Assembly: GCA_034406715.1 (NCBI GenBank)
Contig: CP137867.1
Coordinates: forward strand, 434,001-498,000
Source: Rhodotorula mucilaginosa
Taxonomy: Eukaryota; Basidiomycota; Microbotryomycetes; Sporidiobolales; Sporidiobolaceae
DNA: 64,000 bases
Reading direction: 5' to 3'
Shown here: piece by piece, positions 43,971 through 55,227 of the stretch
Layout of the letters: every line of letters begins with the position of its first letter
How positions within the stretch are numbered: position 1 is the first letter of the stretch
The notes under the pieces: generated by a model
The model's input: the letters and a program-made list of their open reading frames with translations, nothing else
The model's database searches: none
Told to the model about the DNA's origin: nothing
Position numbers and translations under genes: made by a program

Positions 43971-46447
43971 TTACCGCGTGAGTTGGAAGTCGTCTGCGCA
44001 CAGCAAGAAAAGGTAGAGAGTCAGTTGACATCGTCTTGCCTCGCTCGCGCACGACATGCACTGAGGCAAGCAGACGACTCAGAGGTCGCGCGCGGGTGAA
44101 CACGAGCCCGGCAGGTGCAGACAGACGGGGGCGTCAAACCAAACGAAAACGGTCAACTTACCGATACGAAGCAACAGCCCGGTCGTCTCTGTTGCGAGTT
44201 CGATCGCGCTGCACAGGATTTCACCCGGGGAAGGATTAGCAACATAGGTCCGCGCACGAAGAAGAAGAAGGAGGAGGAGGAGGAGGAGGAGGAGGAGGAG
44301 GAGGAGGTGACGAGAAAGACGGGCGCACCTGGTCGAGACGAGCAGCGGTTGCAACACGTTCTCCTCGACAATGTTGGAAATGACACCCTTGCGAACGTTC
44401 TGCATCAACACAGAAGCATGGAGCGATGAGTACGGTCCTCGCCCGAGCCGAGTGCAACGCGGACGCAATAGCAGCTAGAGATGACGCACGATACCTGCTG
44501 TCCGGTCGCCGGCCGCGTGCTTGTTCCGGAGCTGAGTGACAAGCTGGACAGGGTTGAGGCCGGCATTCTCGGCGAGAGTTGCTGTGGGGTGGAGCGAGAG
44601 CAGTCCGTTCGGCGGTGGTCAGTGGCGATTATACAGTCCAGCGTGACCTCGTAAACGGGGACTTCTTCGAGAGCAGGGTAAGAGGGAGGAGGGAGAGGCG
44701 GGACAGAGAGGCACGCACAGGGGATGACCTCGAGTGCCTCTGCATACGCCTGGAAGCAGTACGCCTTTGCGCCCTTGAGGGTCTGCGCATGCTGCGCGAG
44801 CAACCTCGCGCAGTGAATCTCGGGCGCGCCCCCGCCCGCAATCAAGAACCGCTTCTTGACGAGGCAGCGGACGACGCACAACGCGTCGTGGAGGGACCGT
44901 TCCGACTCTTCGAGGACGAGGGCGTTGGCGCCCGTGCACAGGATCGAGACCATCTTGCCGCTCGGGTTCTTGACGCCCGAGACTTTGACAAATTTGGCGC
45001 CGTTCTTGCTCGTCTCCTCGACGAGGTCGGCTTCGCCGAGTTTGTCACTCGTCATCTGTTCGACGTCGGGGATCGGCTTGCACCCAAACGCGCGCGAGAG
45101 GAACTCGATCTCGTCCCGCTCGACGTCCTTGATCGCCATGATCTTGAGCTTTTGCAGGTACGCGAGCGCGAGTTCGTTGACGGCGTCGCGGAGGATCGAC
45201 TTCTGGATCAGGAGGACGTTGCAGCCCGACTTTTTGATCGCCTTGCACAGGTTGAGGATGTACAGGCGCTCCTCCTTGAGGATCTTGTCCATTTGCCGGT
45301 AGTCGTTCACCACGATCTGGTTGTCCATCTGTGCGGGGCGGATTGTGCGTCAGCTTAGTCGCGAAATCATCCCCAACGAGTTGCAGAAGAGACCCACATC
45401 GGGCTTGGGCGGGCTGAGCTGGAACTGGATGATGCCGATCTTGGCCTTTTCGATCCGGGTCGGACCGCCGGCCGACGTGATGGCGTTCTGGTGGAGCAAG
45501 ACGCCGTCCATGAGCTCGGTGTCGTCGATGGTGCCGCCGACTTTTTTCACGAGGCGGATGTCGCGCAGGTCGACGTTCTCGGACGACGAGGTGACGAGGC
45601 GGAGGACGGCGTCGACGGCGATCGGGGCCAGGATGGAAGAGTACTGCGAGACGATCTGTGTACGCGCGGGGTGGGTGGGTCAGTTGGCTGCTTTTATGAA
45701 CCTGCGCTTTTTGCGATGGACTCGCCTTGGAGGAGAGACTGGTGGTGGCGGCGCGGAGGAGGTTATCCCGGTCCGAGAGGTCGACGGGGGTCGACATGTC
45801 CTGCAAGTACTCGACGACCTTGGCGGCGGCGCGCGAGAACGACTCGGCGATGATCGTCGGGTGGATGCCCTTGCCGAGCAACTTTTCGGCGGCGCCGAGG
45901 AACGAGCCGGCCAGGACGACGACCGAGGTGGTACCGTCTCCTGCTTCAATGTCCTGTGCGGCCGAGAGGTCGACGAGCTGGTAGGATAGAGCCATGGAGG
46001 TCAGTGGGAGCAGGAGTGGAGCGAGGCAGGGAGAGGCTGAGAGCTAACCATGCGAGCTGCGGGGTGCATGACGCTCATGTGCTTGAGGATGGTGGCGCCG
46101 TCGTTGGTGATGACAACTTCACCCTGGGCGGTCTGGATCATCTTGTCCATTCCTCGTGGGCCGAGCGAAGTCCGGACGGCGTCGGCGACAGCTGCGCGGC
46201 GGAGGCACGGGGTGAGCGAGCTGGGGTGAGGATGCAAGGAGAGGGAAGACGGGTCACCTTTGGCAGCAGTCATGTTGCTGAGCCTGACTTCCATTGGCTT
46301 CTCATTGCCCTGTAGAGCAGGCAGGAGCGGGGCGGGTGAGCCAGAGTGAGATGAGGAGGAGGAGAGAAGGAGTGGACTCGCCTGGAACGCGCGCCTGGCG
46401 GGGGCTGCGGACGCTGCTTGCGGTGCTGCTACTGCTGGACTCGCCAT
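43971..46447 (-). CDS. CCT4: TRiC/CCT chaperonin subunit delta
   Basis: CCT4 is the delta subunit of the cytosolic chaperonin. Ten exons (46447-46382, 46309-46258, 46191-46049, 45977-45726, 45655-45398, 45328-44719, 44581-44490, 44399-44329, 44208-44162, 43993-43971) give 537 residues. Motifs: [65 protein letters not shown], the delta-specific [28 protein letters not shown], and the end [20 protein letters not shown]. Introns 1 and 4 have GC donors (GCGAGT); intron 4 cannot be read any other way. Intron 1 is 72 nt and in frame, so its removal is inferred from family length. The intron before the last-but-one exon carries a long TCC tract. The gene lies head-to-head with NTF2. Confidence 0.95.
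44258..44308. repeat. GAA/GGA purine microsatellite in a CCT4 intron
   Basis: About 50 nt of GAA then GGA trinucleotide repeats on the plus strand, i.e. a TCC/TTC pyrimidine tract in the transcribed CCT4 pre-mRNA. It lies inside intron 8 (44328-44209), well upstream of its acceptor, and does not touch coding sequence. Confidence 0.85.
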
Positions 46448-46566
46448 TGCTGTGCTCGTCTCGTCAAAGGGCGCTGAAGAGGCGGAAGGAGAGTTGCTCT
46501 CGACGCGTCTGAATCTCTCGTCAGCTCTCGCTCTCAATCCAGACACGTGCTACACAGACATTCAAG
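46448..46566. promoter_or_regulatory. CCT4 / NTF2 bidirectional promoter
   Basis: A 119-bp spacer between start codons of two essential genes. It contains a CACGTG E-box-like palindrome at about 46543-46548 and GCTCTC-type repeats. No TATA box. Confidence 0.55.
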
Positions 46567-47851
46567 ATGGTAAGTGGCACAGTTGAACGCCCTGCTCTCC
46601 TCTGTGCTCTTCTCCCCTGGCCGCCGTCGTGGCGCCGACTCGACCGCTCTCCGCCTTGTTCGACGACAACCCCAGCGTCTCCCTGCCACCGGACTCGACC
46701 CGTGCTGCAACGCCATACTCGATCGGGGCAGGCAAGGCGACAGTCAGGCTAGAGACAGAGCGCGCAACAGCCCGAGTCGCGTCGTCGTCCTGCTGCTTGT
46801 GCTGTTGATTGTCCTCAGACTCGACTGTGCGGCGTTTCCAACACCGGACGGCAACTCGCACGCTCGAGGCAAGGTCTGCATCAAAGGCTCCTGTACGACA
46901 AACAATCACCGGCCTCAGGAATCCCCCCGTGTCCCAGGCCCGACCGAGCGACCTCGGAACCGCCCTTCTGCAGCTCCCCGCGCCATCAAACCCCTGCATG
47001 ACCCCCTACTGTACGCATGCGTCGCCGAAAACTCATCCCCTGGTCTCGCACTCATACAGGCCGACATCAACGCGATCGCCAAGCAGTTTGTCGAGTTCTA
47101 CTACAACCAGTTCGACTCGGACGTGCGTTCTTTTTTTCCCCTGCTTGCGTGCTTGCCTTCCCAGAATACGGGCAGTAAAGCTCACCGTTTATTTGCGCAT
47201 CTCTGTAGCGCTCGCAACTGGCCCCCCTCTACGTGAGTACTGTCTCTCCAACGCGCCTCCGCTCGTCTCCTCCATCTCATCTCTGTCCCCGCTAACCGGT
47301 TCTGATGTCCCACCCCCCTCCGCCCGCCACAGCGCGACCACTCGATGCTCTCCTTCGAGGCTCAGCAATTCCAGGGCGCCGCCTCGATCGTCGAGAAGCT
47401 CGCCGGCCTCCCGTTCACCAGCATCAAGCACCAGGTCTCGACCATGGACGCCCAGCCCGCCGCGACCGACAAGGCTTCGATGATTGTCCTCGTCACCGGA
47501 CAGCTCTTGGTCAGTCGCCCTCTGACAACGGTTCTTCGTCCGAGAAGCAGGGAACCCCCTGACTCTTGAGCCCCCCTTTGCAGACTGGAGAAGAGTCCAA
47601 CCCCCTCATGTTCTCCCAGGTGTTCCACCTGATGCCGGAGAACGGCAGCTACTACGTGTAAGTATCCCAGTCACTCTAGCTGTTCTTGAACTTCGCCCTG
47701 ACCAATGACCTCCTTCGCGCCATTTGTGTCGCAGGTTCAACGATGTTTTCCGGTGCGCATCGTTCCATCGGCTTCGTGAGCGTGTTTCAAAATCGTTTTC
47801 CGCTGACTCTGATCTCGCGCCGCGCTTCGCAGATTGGTGTACGGCGCATAG
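46567..47851 (+). CDS. NTF2: Nuclear transport factor 2
   Basis: NTF2 returns RanGDP to the nucleus. The product is 125 residues, the family's usual length: ADINAIAKQFVEFYYNQFDS, RSQLAPLYRDHSML, FQGAASIVEKLAGLPF, then STMDAQPAATDKASMIVLVT, FSQVFHLMPENGSYYVFNDV and FRLVYGA. Seven exons are needed: 46567-46569 (ATG only), 47060-47122, 47209-47232 (24 nt), 47333-47509, 47584-47657, 47735-47752 (18 nt) and 47833-47851. The start codon is followed directly by GTAAGT and a 490-nt intron, the longest in the window. All junctions keep frame and the joined protein matches NTF2 without gaps, so the microexons are well supported. Head-to-head with CCT4 across 119 bp. Confidence 0.93.
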
Positions 47852-48123
47852 GTGTTTCTCTCTCTGCAACGAATACTTTCCCGATCGACTTCAAGAGGAA
47901 GACTTGCTCGTCTGGTCTCGAGTTAGTCCGGTCAGCACGGGCTCTCGCTACTGGGGTTTTTTTTTCTGCACCAAGCGATCACAAGCCTACAGACCAAGAG
48001 AAGCATTCCATGCGACTAGTTTTACCGTGACGACCTCGAGACTTCGGTCCATCTTTGAACCACCGCTGCTACACCGACGCCGCGCCTCCGAGCGCGGAAC
48101 ATCGCTTGCTCCATCTCGAGGCC

Positions 48124-49359
48124 TTACTGCTGTTGAGGCGATCCCGAAGGCGGCGCAGCGTGCTCGTCGCAGCGGACCTGTGGAGGAGACGCCGATGACG
48201 ACGACGACGTTGGTGGCGCATGCAGGCTCTCGCTGCTGCTGCTCCACCAAGTCCACCGACAACCGCAAGAACGAGCCGGAGAAGGCGTCCGCGACGACGG
48301 CGCGGTGGACCAATCGCTGAACCGCGAAGAGAGGACCGGCGCTCCACCACCACCGGCACCCTCGTCTTCCTCCTCCTCCTCCTCGGTGGCGGCGGCGGCG
48401 CCGGGACGATGTCCTTGCTCTTGCGTCGGACCTTCATGCCGGTGTGAGCTCGAGCGCGACGAGATGCTGCTGCTGGTCGTCAAGCGCCGGAGCAGCGTAC
48501 GAGGCCGAGAAGGGTCGAAGGCGTGACGAGCGGTGGTGATCCCGACCGGGTGGTCGTCGTTCCTTTCCGCTCCGCCGCCCTGGATCGGCGCGCCTTGAGA
48601 TGACACCCCGGTATTCCCTCCTCTGACGTTGATGCGCGGCGACGGATGGTGGGACGCATACGATGCGGTCGGGTGAGCCGTACGCTGCGGTTGCGGCAGG
48701 TGGGCAGGGTCTTCGCCGATCCCTTGCAGCGAGGTCGTGCGCACCGGTCGCGCACGGGTCGAGACCATGCTCCTGCTGTGCAACAGGTCGCTCTCGCCCG
48801 GGTGAGCAGCGAGAGAGACCGGACTCGTCGGGAAGCAGGCGAAATCACCCAAAAGGGCGGCGTACTCGTCGGCGCCGCCGCCGCCGCCGCCGCTCGAAGT
48901 CGCCGTCGGCATCAGCTCGGAGGACGGCGGCGCGATCAGGTTAAACTCCGAGTCGGAGTGACTGCTGTTGCGGCGACCACCCGTGTGTCCCGTAAACCTG
49001 TCGCTGAAACGGCGAAGCCACCTCGATGCGCGACGAGGAAGTGGCGATGGTGACGGGCTCCGGGGACGCCCGCGGCTTCCGAGAATCGCCTGAGAGTCTC
49101 CAAACAGCGAGTCCTCGCGATACGGAGGGTCGATCTCGCCATTCCTCCCCAAGCCGGACGCGAGCATTTGTTCCCACGGAGACATTTGTAAAGTACCGTG
49201 AGATGGAGGAAGAGGGTCAGCGAGCCATGCCTTTTTCGCCCCTCTTGACTGCACTCGTGAGGAAGGGAAGCTCGATGAGCACGTGTGTGACTGCGCCGAC
49301 GCTGCCTCTTTCCACAAGGCGGGAGCGCAGTCGCGGCGACATGCGCGTGAGAAGGCCAT
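48124..49359 (-). CDS. Uncharacterised Ser/Gly-rich disordered protein
   Basis: Not recognised. A single long frame gives 411 residues from the ATG at 49359, or 353 from the in-frame ATG at 49185 (MSPWEQMLASGLGRNG), which reads more like a genuine start. Features are an Arg/Ser-rich segment (RRASRWLRRFSDRFTG), a Gly run, a Thr/Ser-rich part, an acidic Glu run followed by Gly, and an SRTPSPARS-type RS segment near the C-terminus. An unrecognised intron near the 3' end is possible because the last 80 residues have unusual Trp/Cys usage. Its neighbour at 49502 is on the same strand. Confidence 0.5.
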   Translation of the reverse strand: MAFSRACRRDCAPALWKEAASAQSHTCSSSFPSSRVQSRGAKKAWLADPLPPSHGTLQMSPWEQMLASGLGRNGEIDPPYREDSLFGDSQAILGSRGRPRSPSPSPLPRRASRWLRRFSDRFTGHTGGRRNSSHSDSEFNLIAPPSSELMPTATSSGGGGGGADEYAALLGDFACFPTSPVSLAAHPGESDLLHSRSMVSTRARPVRTTSLQGIGEDPAHLPQPQRTAHPTASYASHHPSPRINVRGGNTGVSSQGAPIQGGGAERNDDHPVGITTARHAFDPSRPRTLLRRLTTSSSISSRSSSHRHEGPTQEQGHRPGAAAATEEEEEEDEGAGGGGAPVLSSRFSDWSTAPSSRTPSPARSCGCRWTWWSSSSESLHAPPTSSSSSASPPQVRCDEHAAPPSGSPQQQ

Positions 49360-49501
49360 CGACTCGAATTCCCCTCGAGAGCCACTCGTAGAGTCTGATA
49401 CCGAGAAACTACACGTACAAGTGAAGCATGCAAAAAAAAAGTACCTGGTCCTACATACAAGGGAGAACTAACTCGTCCGAGATTCATGCTCGTTTTCGCG
49501 A

Positions 49502-50159
49502 TCAAAAGCTCCACCACCTCATCCAAGTCGGCCTCTGCGCCTTGGCGCGCTTGACTGCATCCCAAGAACGCTCGAGTGACCCCGCCGTCTTGCAGACGAG
49601 GTCACCCAGGCTAGCTGTTCCGTCGTCCGAGCAGTCGTCCGCGCCCGCGTTCGCCACTCCGAGGGGCACAGTGTCGCGTTCGGCCCCGGCCGCTCGTTCC
49701 TCCTCGACCTCCTGCTTGACCGGCGGGGTGCAGTGCCCGGACCCTGGGTGGCACTCTTCGGGGAAAGCTTCAAATTCCTCCTTGGACTCTTGGTGGGTCG
49801 CCGACGAGGTTGCGACGGGGGGCGGCGCTGGCGGGATGTTCGGATCCGAATGGAAGCGGACCAGTGACATGTGCCCGGGGCGACGGCCCGCGCTCTCCAC
49901 CTTCGGACGACTATCGAACACCATCCTGCCGCCTGAGGTAGTCTTGAACGGCATCCGGACGGCCCCCGGACTGGAAGGATCGTCGGGTGGAGAGGTTGCC
50001 GAGCTCGTGCGAGGGGCCGGCAGGAGAATCGGAACCGCGGTGGGCTGTACGTCGCTCGGCGCTTCACCAGTTGGAGTTTCTGTAGTCGTAGAGGTATGAC
50101 AGTCAGCCGAGGCTTTTTGTCCTGCTCGGGGAGGGAAGGCGCCTGCACGCACCCGTCAT
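49502..50159 (-). CDS. Uncharacterised small acidic/Pro-rich protein
   Basis: Not recognised. Model: a 7-nt first coding exon 50159-50153 (ATG ACG G), donor GTGCGT, acceptor ACTACAG, then 50079-49502, giving 194 residues that start MTETPTGEAPSDVQPTAVPI. Without that splice the frame can begin further upstream with no better start. The protein is Pro/Ser/Glu-rich in the middle (KEEFEAFPEE, KQEVEEERAAGAE). It ends with an amphipathic basic-aromatic helix (SLERSWDAVKRAKAQRP, then WMRWWSF), which could bind a membrane or a partner (inference). No domain assigned. Confidence 0.55.
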
Positions 50160-50983
50160 CAGCAGACGCAGAATTTATCCGTCACCGAGCGCCAGTGCGG
50201 GCCCGGAGAAGGAGAAGAGTCGTGGCAGTGGTGAATCACAGCGGGTTAATCCGAGTCCGGCTGTGTGGTACGAGACCCGGGACGAGCAGGAGGTGAAAAG
50301 AGAGAAGGAAGGTGATGTGCGCAGAGCTGTGCGCCTGTACGAAGAGATGGCAGAAGCGTTCGATTGTCTCGCTCCCGACTCGCATAGCCCTGGAAGCCCT
50401 CGGAAGAAGTCTTCACAATTCCGATAGCCATGTAAGTGACAGGTAAAGGTCGCTCCGAGATATTCAAAGGGTGGCGGGCAAGCAGTAACCGGGAAGCCAC
50501 TGCTGCAAATCCGAAAGCTCCTCACAAACTCTATGGTACCCGGACAAGATGTGGTCTGACCTGTATACATTGCGCCAATCTCACTTGAGCTGCTCCGGTT
50601 ACTCCGATGCTGGTCCGAAGAGGCTCGAGCCTCAGAGAGCAGAATCCGCGGTGCAGGCGGCGGGGCAACGCCAGGCCGTAATGACCCGGTCGCGCGACCG
50701 CGTGCACCACCGCGGCGTTCGACCATGATGTCGAATGACAGGAGAGACAGGGAGGAGGTACAGGATATGTGTGGAAGTCGGAGAAAGAGGAGAGGTCAAG
50801 GACGGTCGCGAGGACGAGTTCGGCACTGTCGACGAGATGAGGGCATCGCGCAGCGCCGAAAGGTGGCGCCAAGGGTGTCCACGGCGAGGAGGGACGGCGC
50901 CATCTCAGTCGAGCTGCCGCACGAAGCTGACGGAGACCGTGCGAGTCACTTGAAGCGGAGGGCGAGAGTGTCGCGCGGGACGT
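50160..50983. other. Intergenic between UPF1 3' end and 49502 gene 5' end
   Basis: About 820 bp without a supported gene. Minus-strand frames here lack family signatures or splice continuity. It likely contains the promoter of the upstream minus-strand gene and the UPF1 3' UTR. Confidence 0.4.
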
Positions 50984-53900
50984 TCAGTAGTCGGTCACGT
51001 TCGAGAGCGTGTACGTCGTCCTCGCATCGTCGTCATTGGTCCATCCCGCCTGCGATTTGTAGTCGCTGACAGCGTCGGACAGGCTGATCCGATCCGCCTG
51101 CGAGTAGCCGACGCTGCTCGCGGCACTGCTCATCCCACTGCCCGGAACGCCGCCGTTCGCGATGCTGCTCGCGTCGTCTCCCCTGACACTTGCGCCGTCC
51201 GCCGAAGAAAGGAGGTCCTGCGAGAACGTTGAGGACGCGTAGGTCGAAGCGGGACCGCCACGCTTCATGCTCGAGGGGTAGGCCGAACCGGCTTGACTGA
51301 AAGTCGGGAGGCCGGACGAGTACGTCGCCTGCGAGCGGACAGACTGAGCGTCGGACGGGATGGAGCTGATGGCATCGTGCGTCCGGTAGAAGCTCGAGTC
51401 GAAGCGAGAAGGCAGGCCCGGGGTGGACGATCCGCTGTTGAGACCGCTCGCGAAGACGTCGCGCGCGTCGTGCTGGAAACGGTTCGTGTTGGCGTTGCGG
51501 TCAAACGGTCGTCGCGGCTTGCTAAACTGGATCATGGACGGCTGCAGGTTGTTGAGCGGGCCCTCGACCAGCGTCTTCTTCTCCTTGTAGTGGGTGAGGA
51601 GGTAGTGCCACAACGCGTGCTGTTGAGCTCGGAAGGACATCAGCTTTTCTGCTCCAGACTATAGCAATGCTTCGGGGGCGTAGAGTCACCTTGCTGAGAA
51701 CCTTGGGGTTGCCGAGGATGACGAGACCGTACTTGGCTCGGGTCAAGGCGACGTTGAGACGCCGCGGGTCATTCAAGAACCCGATACCCTGGTGCTCGTT
51801 GCTTCGCACGCAGCTCATGATGATGTAGTCCTTCTCTCGCCCCTGGAAAGCGTCGACCGAAGCGACCTCGATCTCCTTGTACAGTTCCTTTTTCAAGGAG
51901 CCGTTCGCCTGCATGTACGACACGATGTACGACCGCTGGCCCTCGTACGGCGTGATGATACCGATCTGACTCGGCATGACGCCAGCCTTGAAGAACCGAG
52001 TGACGATCTTCTCGACGTTCGACGCTTCCGTCCTGTGTGGTTTTGGAAAGGAAGTCAACAACGTGAGGATCACAGAACGCCGGCAGAACGCCTCACCTGT
52101 TCAGGAACGAGGTACCACTCGACGAAATTTCTTCCTGTCCGAGGTTCTGGTGGAAGTACATTGGCGTGGTCGGCTGCGGCCACGGGAAGTCGGCATTCTT
52201 GCGAAGGCGTTCCGGCGCGGTGACGCCGTTCTGGAGAGTCCCCTCGTAAAACATGTTCGACGGGAACTCGGAGAGGCACGGATGCATGCGGTACTGGACT
52301 TGCAAGCGGATCGGACGGTTGCCGAGGAGGATGAGGCGCTCAAAGAGGGACTGGTTGAGGCCCGCGCGGGCGGCCTTCTTGTTCATGATCGTCGGTCCGA
52401 GTTGCGAGTGGTCTGCGGGAAGCTCAAGTCCGCTTAGCAGACACCCAAGACTAAGGAGCGTTGCTAAGAACCTACCTCCGACCATGACGAGCTGCTTGAC
52501 GCCGAAAGTCAAAGGGATCATGCACTCTGGCTCGGTCTGGTAAAGACACGCGACCGTCAGCTCCCAAAACACCGCAGATCGACACCCACAAAGGCACGCA
52601 AACGTACAGCCTGAGTAGCCTCGTCAATGAGAACCGTCCGGAACTTGAGGTTCTTCAAGCGGGGGTCACCGCATCCGACACAAGTCGCGCAGATTACATC
52701 CGCGTTGGTCAAGATCTCCTTCTCGACCGCCCTCGTCAACGCGCGGAACTTGCGCTCGTCCGAGCTGCTCAACTCGCCCTGCTCCTGCTTGAGCTGGATG
52801 AGCTTCTGCAGTTCCGGGTGCGTGTCCGAGTTGGCGACTTGGGCGTGGAGCGTCAAGAACGAGACGGACGACTCGAGCGCCTCGCGCGATTTCGCCGTCA
52901 CGCGGACGACCTTCAAGCCGGTCTGGTGGATCTTTTCCGTGAGCTGGTCGACGGCGACGTTGGAGGGCGCCGAGACGAGCACCTGGCCCGGGTTCATCTT
53001 GGACAGGTGGTAGACGATCGAAGCCGACGTGACGGTCTTCCCGGTTCCAGGCGGACCCTACGGACACGAAAAATCGTCAGTACCGTAGCGTAGCCGAATG
53101 TGACCGTCAGTATAGCGTACCTGGATGAGCGAAAGCGGTTTCTGCAACACGCTCTTGACGGCGTAGATCTGCGAGTGATTGAGGTCGGGAAGGTTCGGTG
53201 CCGAAACCCTGCGGAAGAACGCACGGTGAGCTCTCGAACGCAATGAACAAACGTGCGGGAAGAGTTTTACCTCTTCGGCATCTGCGCGCGCAAAACCTGC
53301 GGCGGGTCGGCATCGTGCCCCATGAGTTTGTGGTAGATGTAACCCGAGACGCTCTGTTCGTCGACGGCGAAAGTCCGCATGGCCTGCTGCATGCGGTCGA
53401 ACGAGGTCGACTTCCAGACAAAGTCGGCCGAAAAGTTGTGCGTGCAGTCGATCGGGACGTTGTCGGACCGCTTCAGTTCGAGGGCGATCTCGTCCGAGAC
53501 ATCTGATTGGCGGCAAGGCGGGCGAGATGGGTTAGAAATCCCGGAGGCTTTATCAGAGGAAGTCCGAAGATGACTCACTGTTGGGCACCTTGACGACGTG
53601 GCCGAGGGCGTCCCAGGCTTTGTGCAGCTCGCCGTGGTACCGCAACCGGAGCTCGTCACCGACCGCGAGGCGCACTTCGCCCGACTCGAGCTTGGGCAAG
53701 TTGAACCAGGCGATCCGCTTCTGGTTGAGACCCATGTCCCAGCGGACGACGAGGCCTTCCTGAGTCTGCGACTCTTTCAGGCGCTTGTCGTAGTCGGCTT
53801 CGATCTTGACGAGCGGACCGAAGATATTTTGGTATTGGTACGCGTCCTCGTATCTGCAGCAGCACAATGACCCGTCAGCACATTCATTCGCTTCGAGACA

Positions 53901-54925
53901 GCGAAAAGGCAGTCGCACCGGAGGAGAATCGGCTGCGGCTCATCGTCGACGCCCGGCTTCTCGAGGTCCTCGAGGGTGGCGTTGGCATTGTCGCGCCAGA
54001 GTTCCTCGAGCTTGTTGATCTGGTGGAAGGTGATGGGTCGTGCGCGGAGCTGCTCCTGCTCGGAGGGCACCTTGACGAGCCAGGACAGGAACGAGCGGTC
54101 CTCGATCAGAGGGGACCACTGCGTCGTGTCCCAGACAATGTCCTTTGAGCTCTGCATTGCCGCACAGGGTTGTCTGCATTGCCGAAAGATTGGATCAGCA
54201 CACTTTTATCCAGGCGAGCCGAACACGAGATGCAAGAGGACTCACCGGCAGAGCAAAACGACGACAGTGTCGCTCTTGGCGGGAATGAACCCGAGGATGA
54301 AGACGTTCTTGGCGCCGCAAGAGTAGCACTCGGGCGTAGTCTCGCCGAGGGGAGAGTCGGCGTGCAAGGTGACCTCTTTGTGCTTGGCACGGACGAGGTG
54401 GTTGACGATGTGCGAGCCGGACGTGGAACCGCGCGAGTTGCAGAACCACTTGTTGCAGATCAAGCACTTGACGACGCAGGCTGGGTTGTGAATGCCGCAG
54501 TAGCTGTTGACCCGCACAGAGAGTCAGCGGTGGCGCCAGAAAGTGCGAGAGAGTGAAGAAAGGACGAACCTGCACGCGTGCGGCGGCAACTCTTCGCGGT
54601 TCAGGTCGTCGAGCATGCCGTCAAAGTCGTCCTCGTACAAGTTGGCGACGTTGGCAGCGGCCTGGGCCTCCTGGTCTGCGAGCGGGTCGTGCATGGTGGT
54701 GCCGTTGTGGCCGTCGCGACCCGAGATGGCGAGGTTCTCAAAGTTGAGTTCGTCGATGACGTCGGTGCGCGCGTGAGCATAGCTGTTGTTGGCGTCGTGA
54801 GCATGGTCGTCCGAGGGCAGGACGCTCGAGTGGAGCGAGGACGAGTCATCGAGGTCGACAGAGTAGCCGGAAGCGCCCTCGAGGTGGCCAAAGTCGTCGC
54901 TGAAAGGCTGCTGGTACGCCTGCAT
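50984..54925 (-). CDS. UPF1: Regulator of nonsense transcripts 1 (Upf1 RNA helicase)
   Basis: Upf1 is the ATP-dependent 5'-3' RNA helicase at the centre of nonsense-mediated mRNA decay. Eleven exons (54925-54570, 54503-54246, 54173-53919, 53853-53579, 53502-53271, 53208-53121, 53057-52608, 52536-52476, 52412-52097, 52032-51690, 51619-50984) give 1089 residues. The Cys/His-rich zinc domain ([20 protein letters not shown] through [14 protein letters not shown]) binds Upf2. Walker A is [20 protein letters not shown] at residue 489, motif II reads DEATQA, then [42 protein letters not shown] and [13 protein letters not shown]. The acidic N-terminal 118 residues and the C-terminal Ser/Gly-rich tail after FSKPRRP are typical unstructured regions; the tail has several SQ-like sites. 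All motifs are intact. It lies head-to-head with COX19. Confidence 0.96.
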
Positions 54926-55227
54926 GGCTGCTCGCGTCTACGTGGACCGCTCTGAGCTGCTTCCGAGCGTCCGACTGAGCAAATGTACGCGAGTCGGGGA
55001 GGTGGTGGCGGACAGACGAACGAACTCTCGATCTGACTCTCTCGTCTTCCCTCTCTCTATAGTCACGTGGATCGGTCTATTCGGGATCACAGAAAGACTC
55101 GAACTCGCTGTACAGAGCACCTGAAGCGACTCTAAACGCGTCCGTGCTCGTCAAGGCTCCTCGTCGCTTGCTCTCGGCAAAGAAGTTCTCCATCTCTCGA
55201 CACTTCAAGTCTTGCAACGCCGCCACA
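54926..55227. promoter_or_regulatory. UPF1 / COX19 divergent promoter
   Basis: A 302-bp spacer between divergent start codons. It contains a CTCTCTATAG patch with a TATA-like core near 55055-55063 and GTCACGTGG near 55064-55072. Both promoters are presumed to lie here. Confidence 0.5.
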
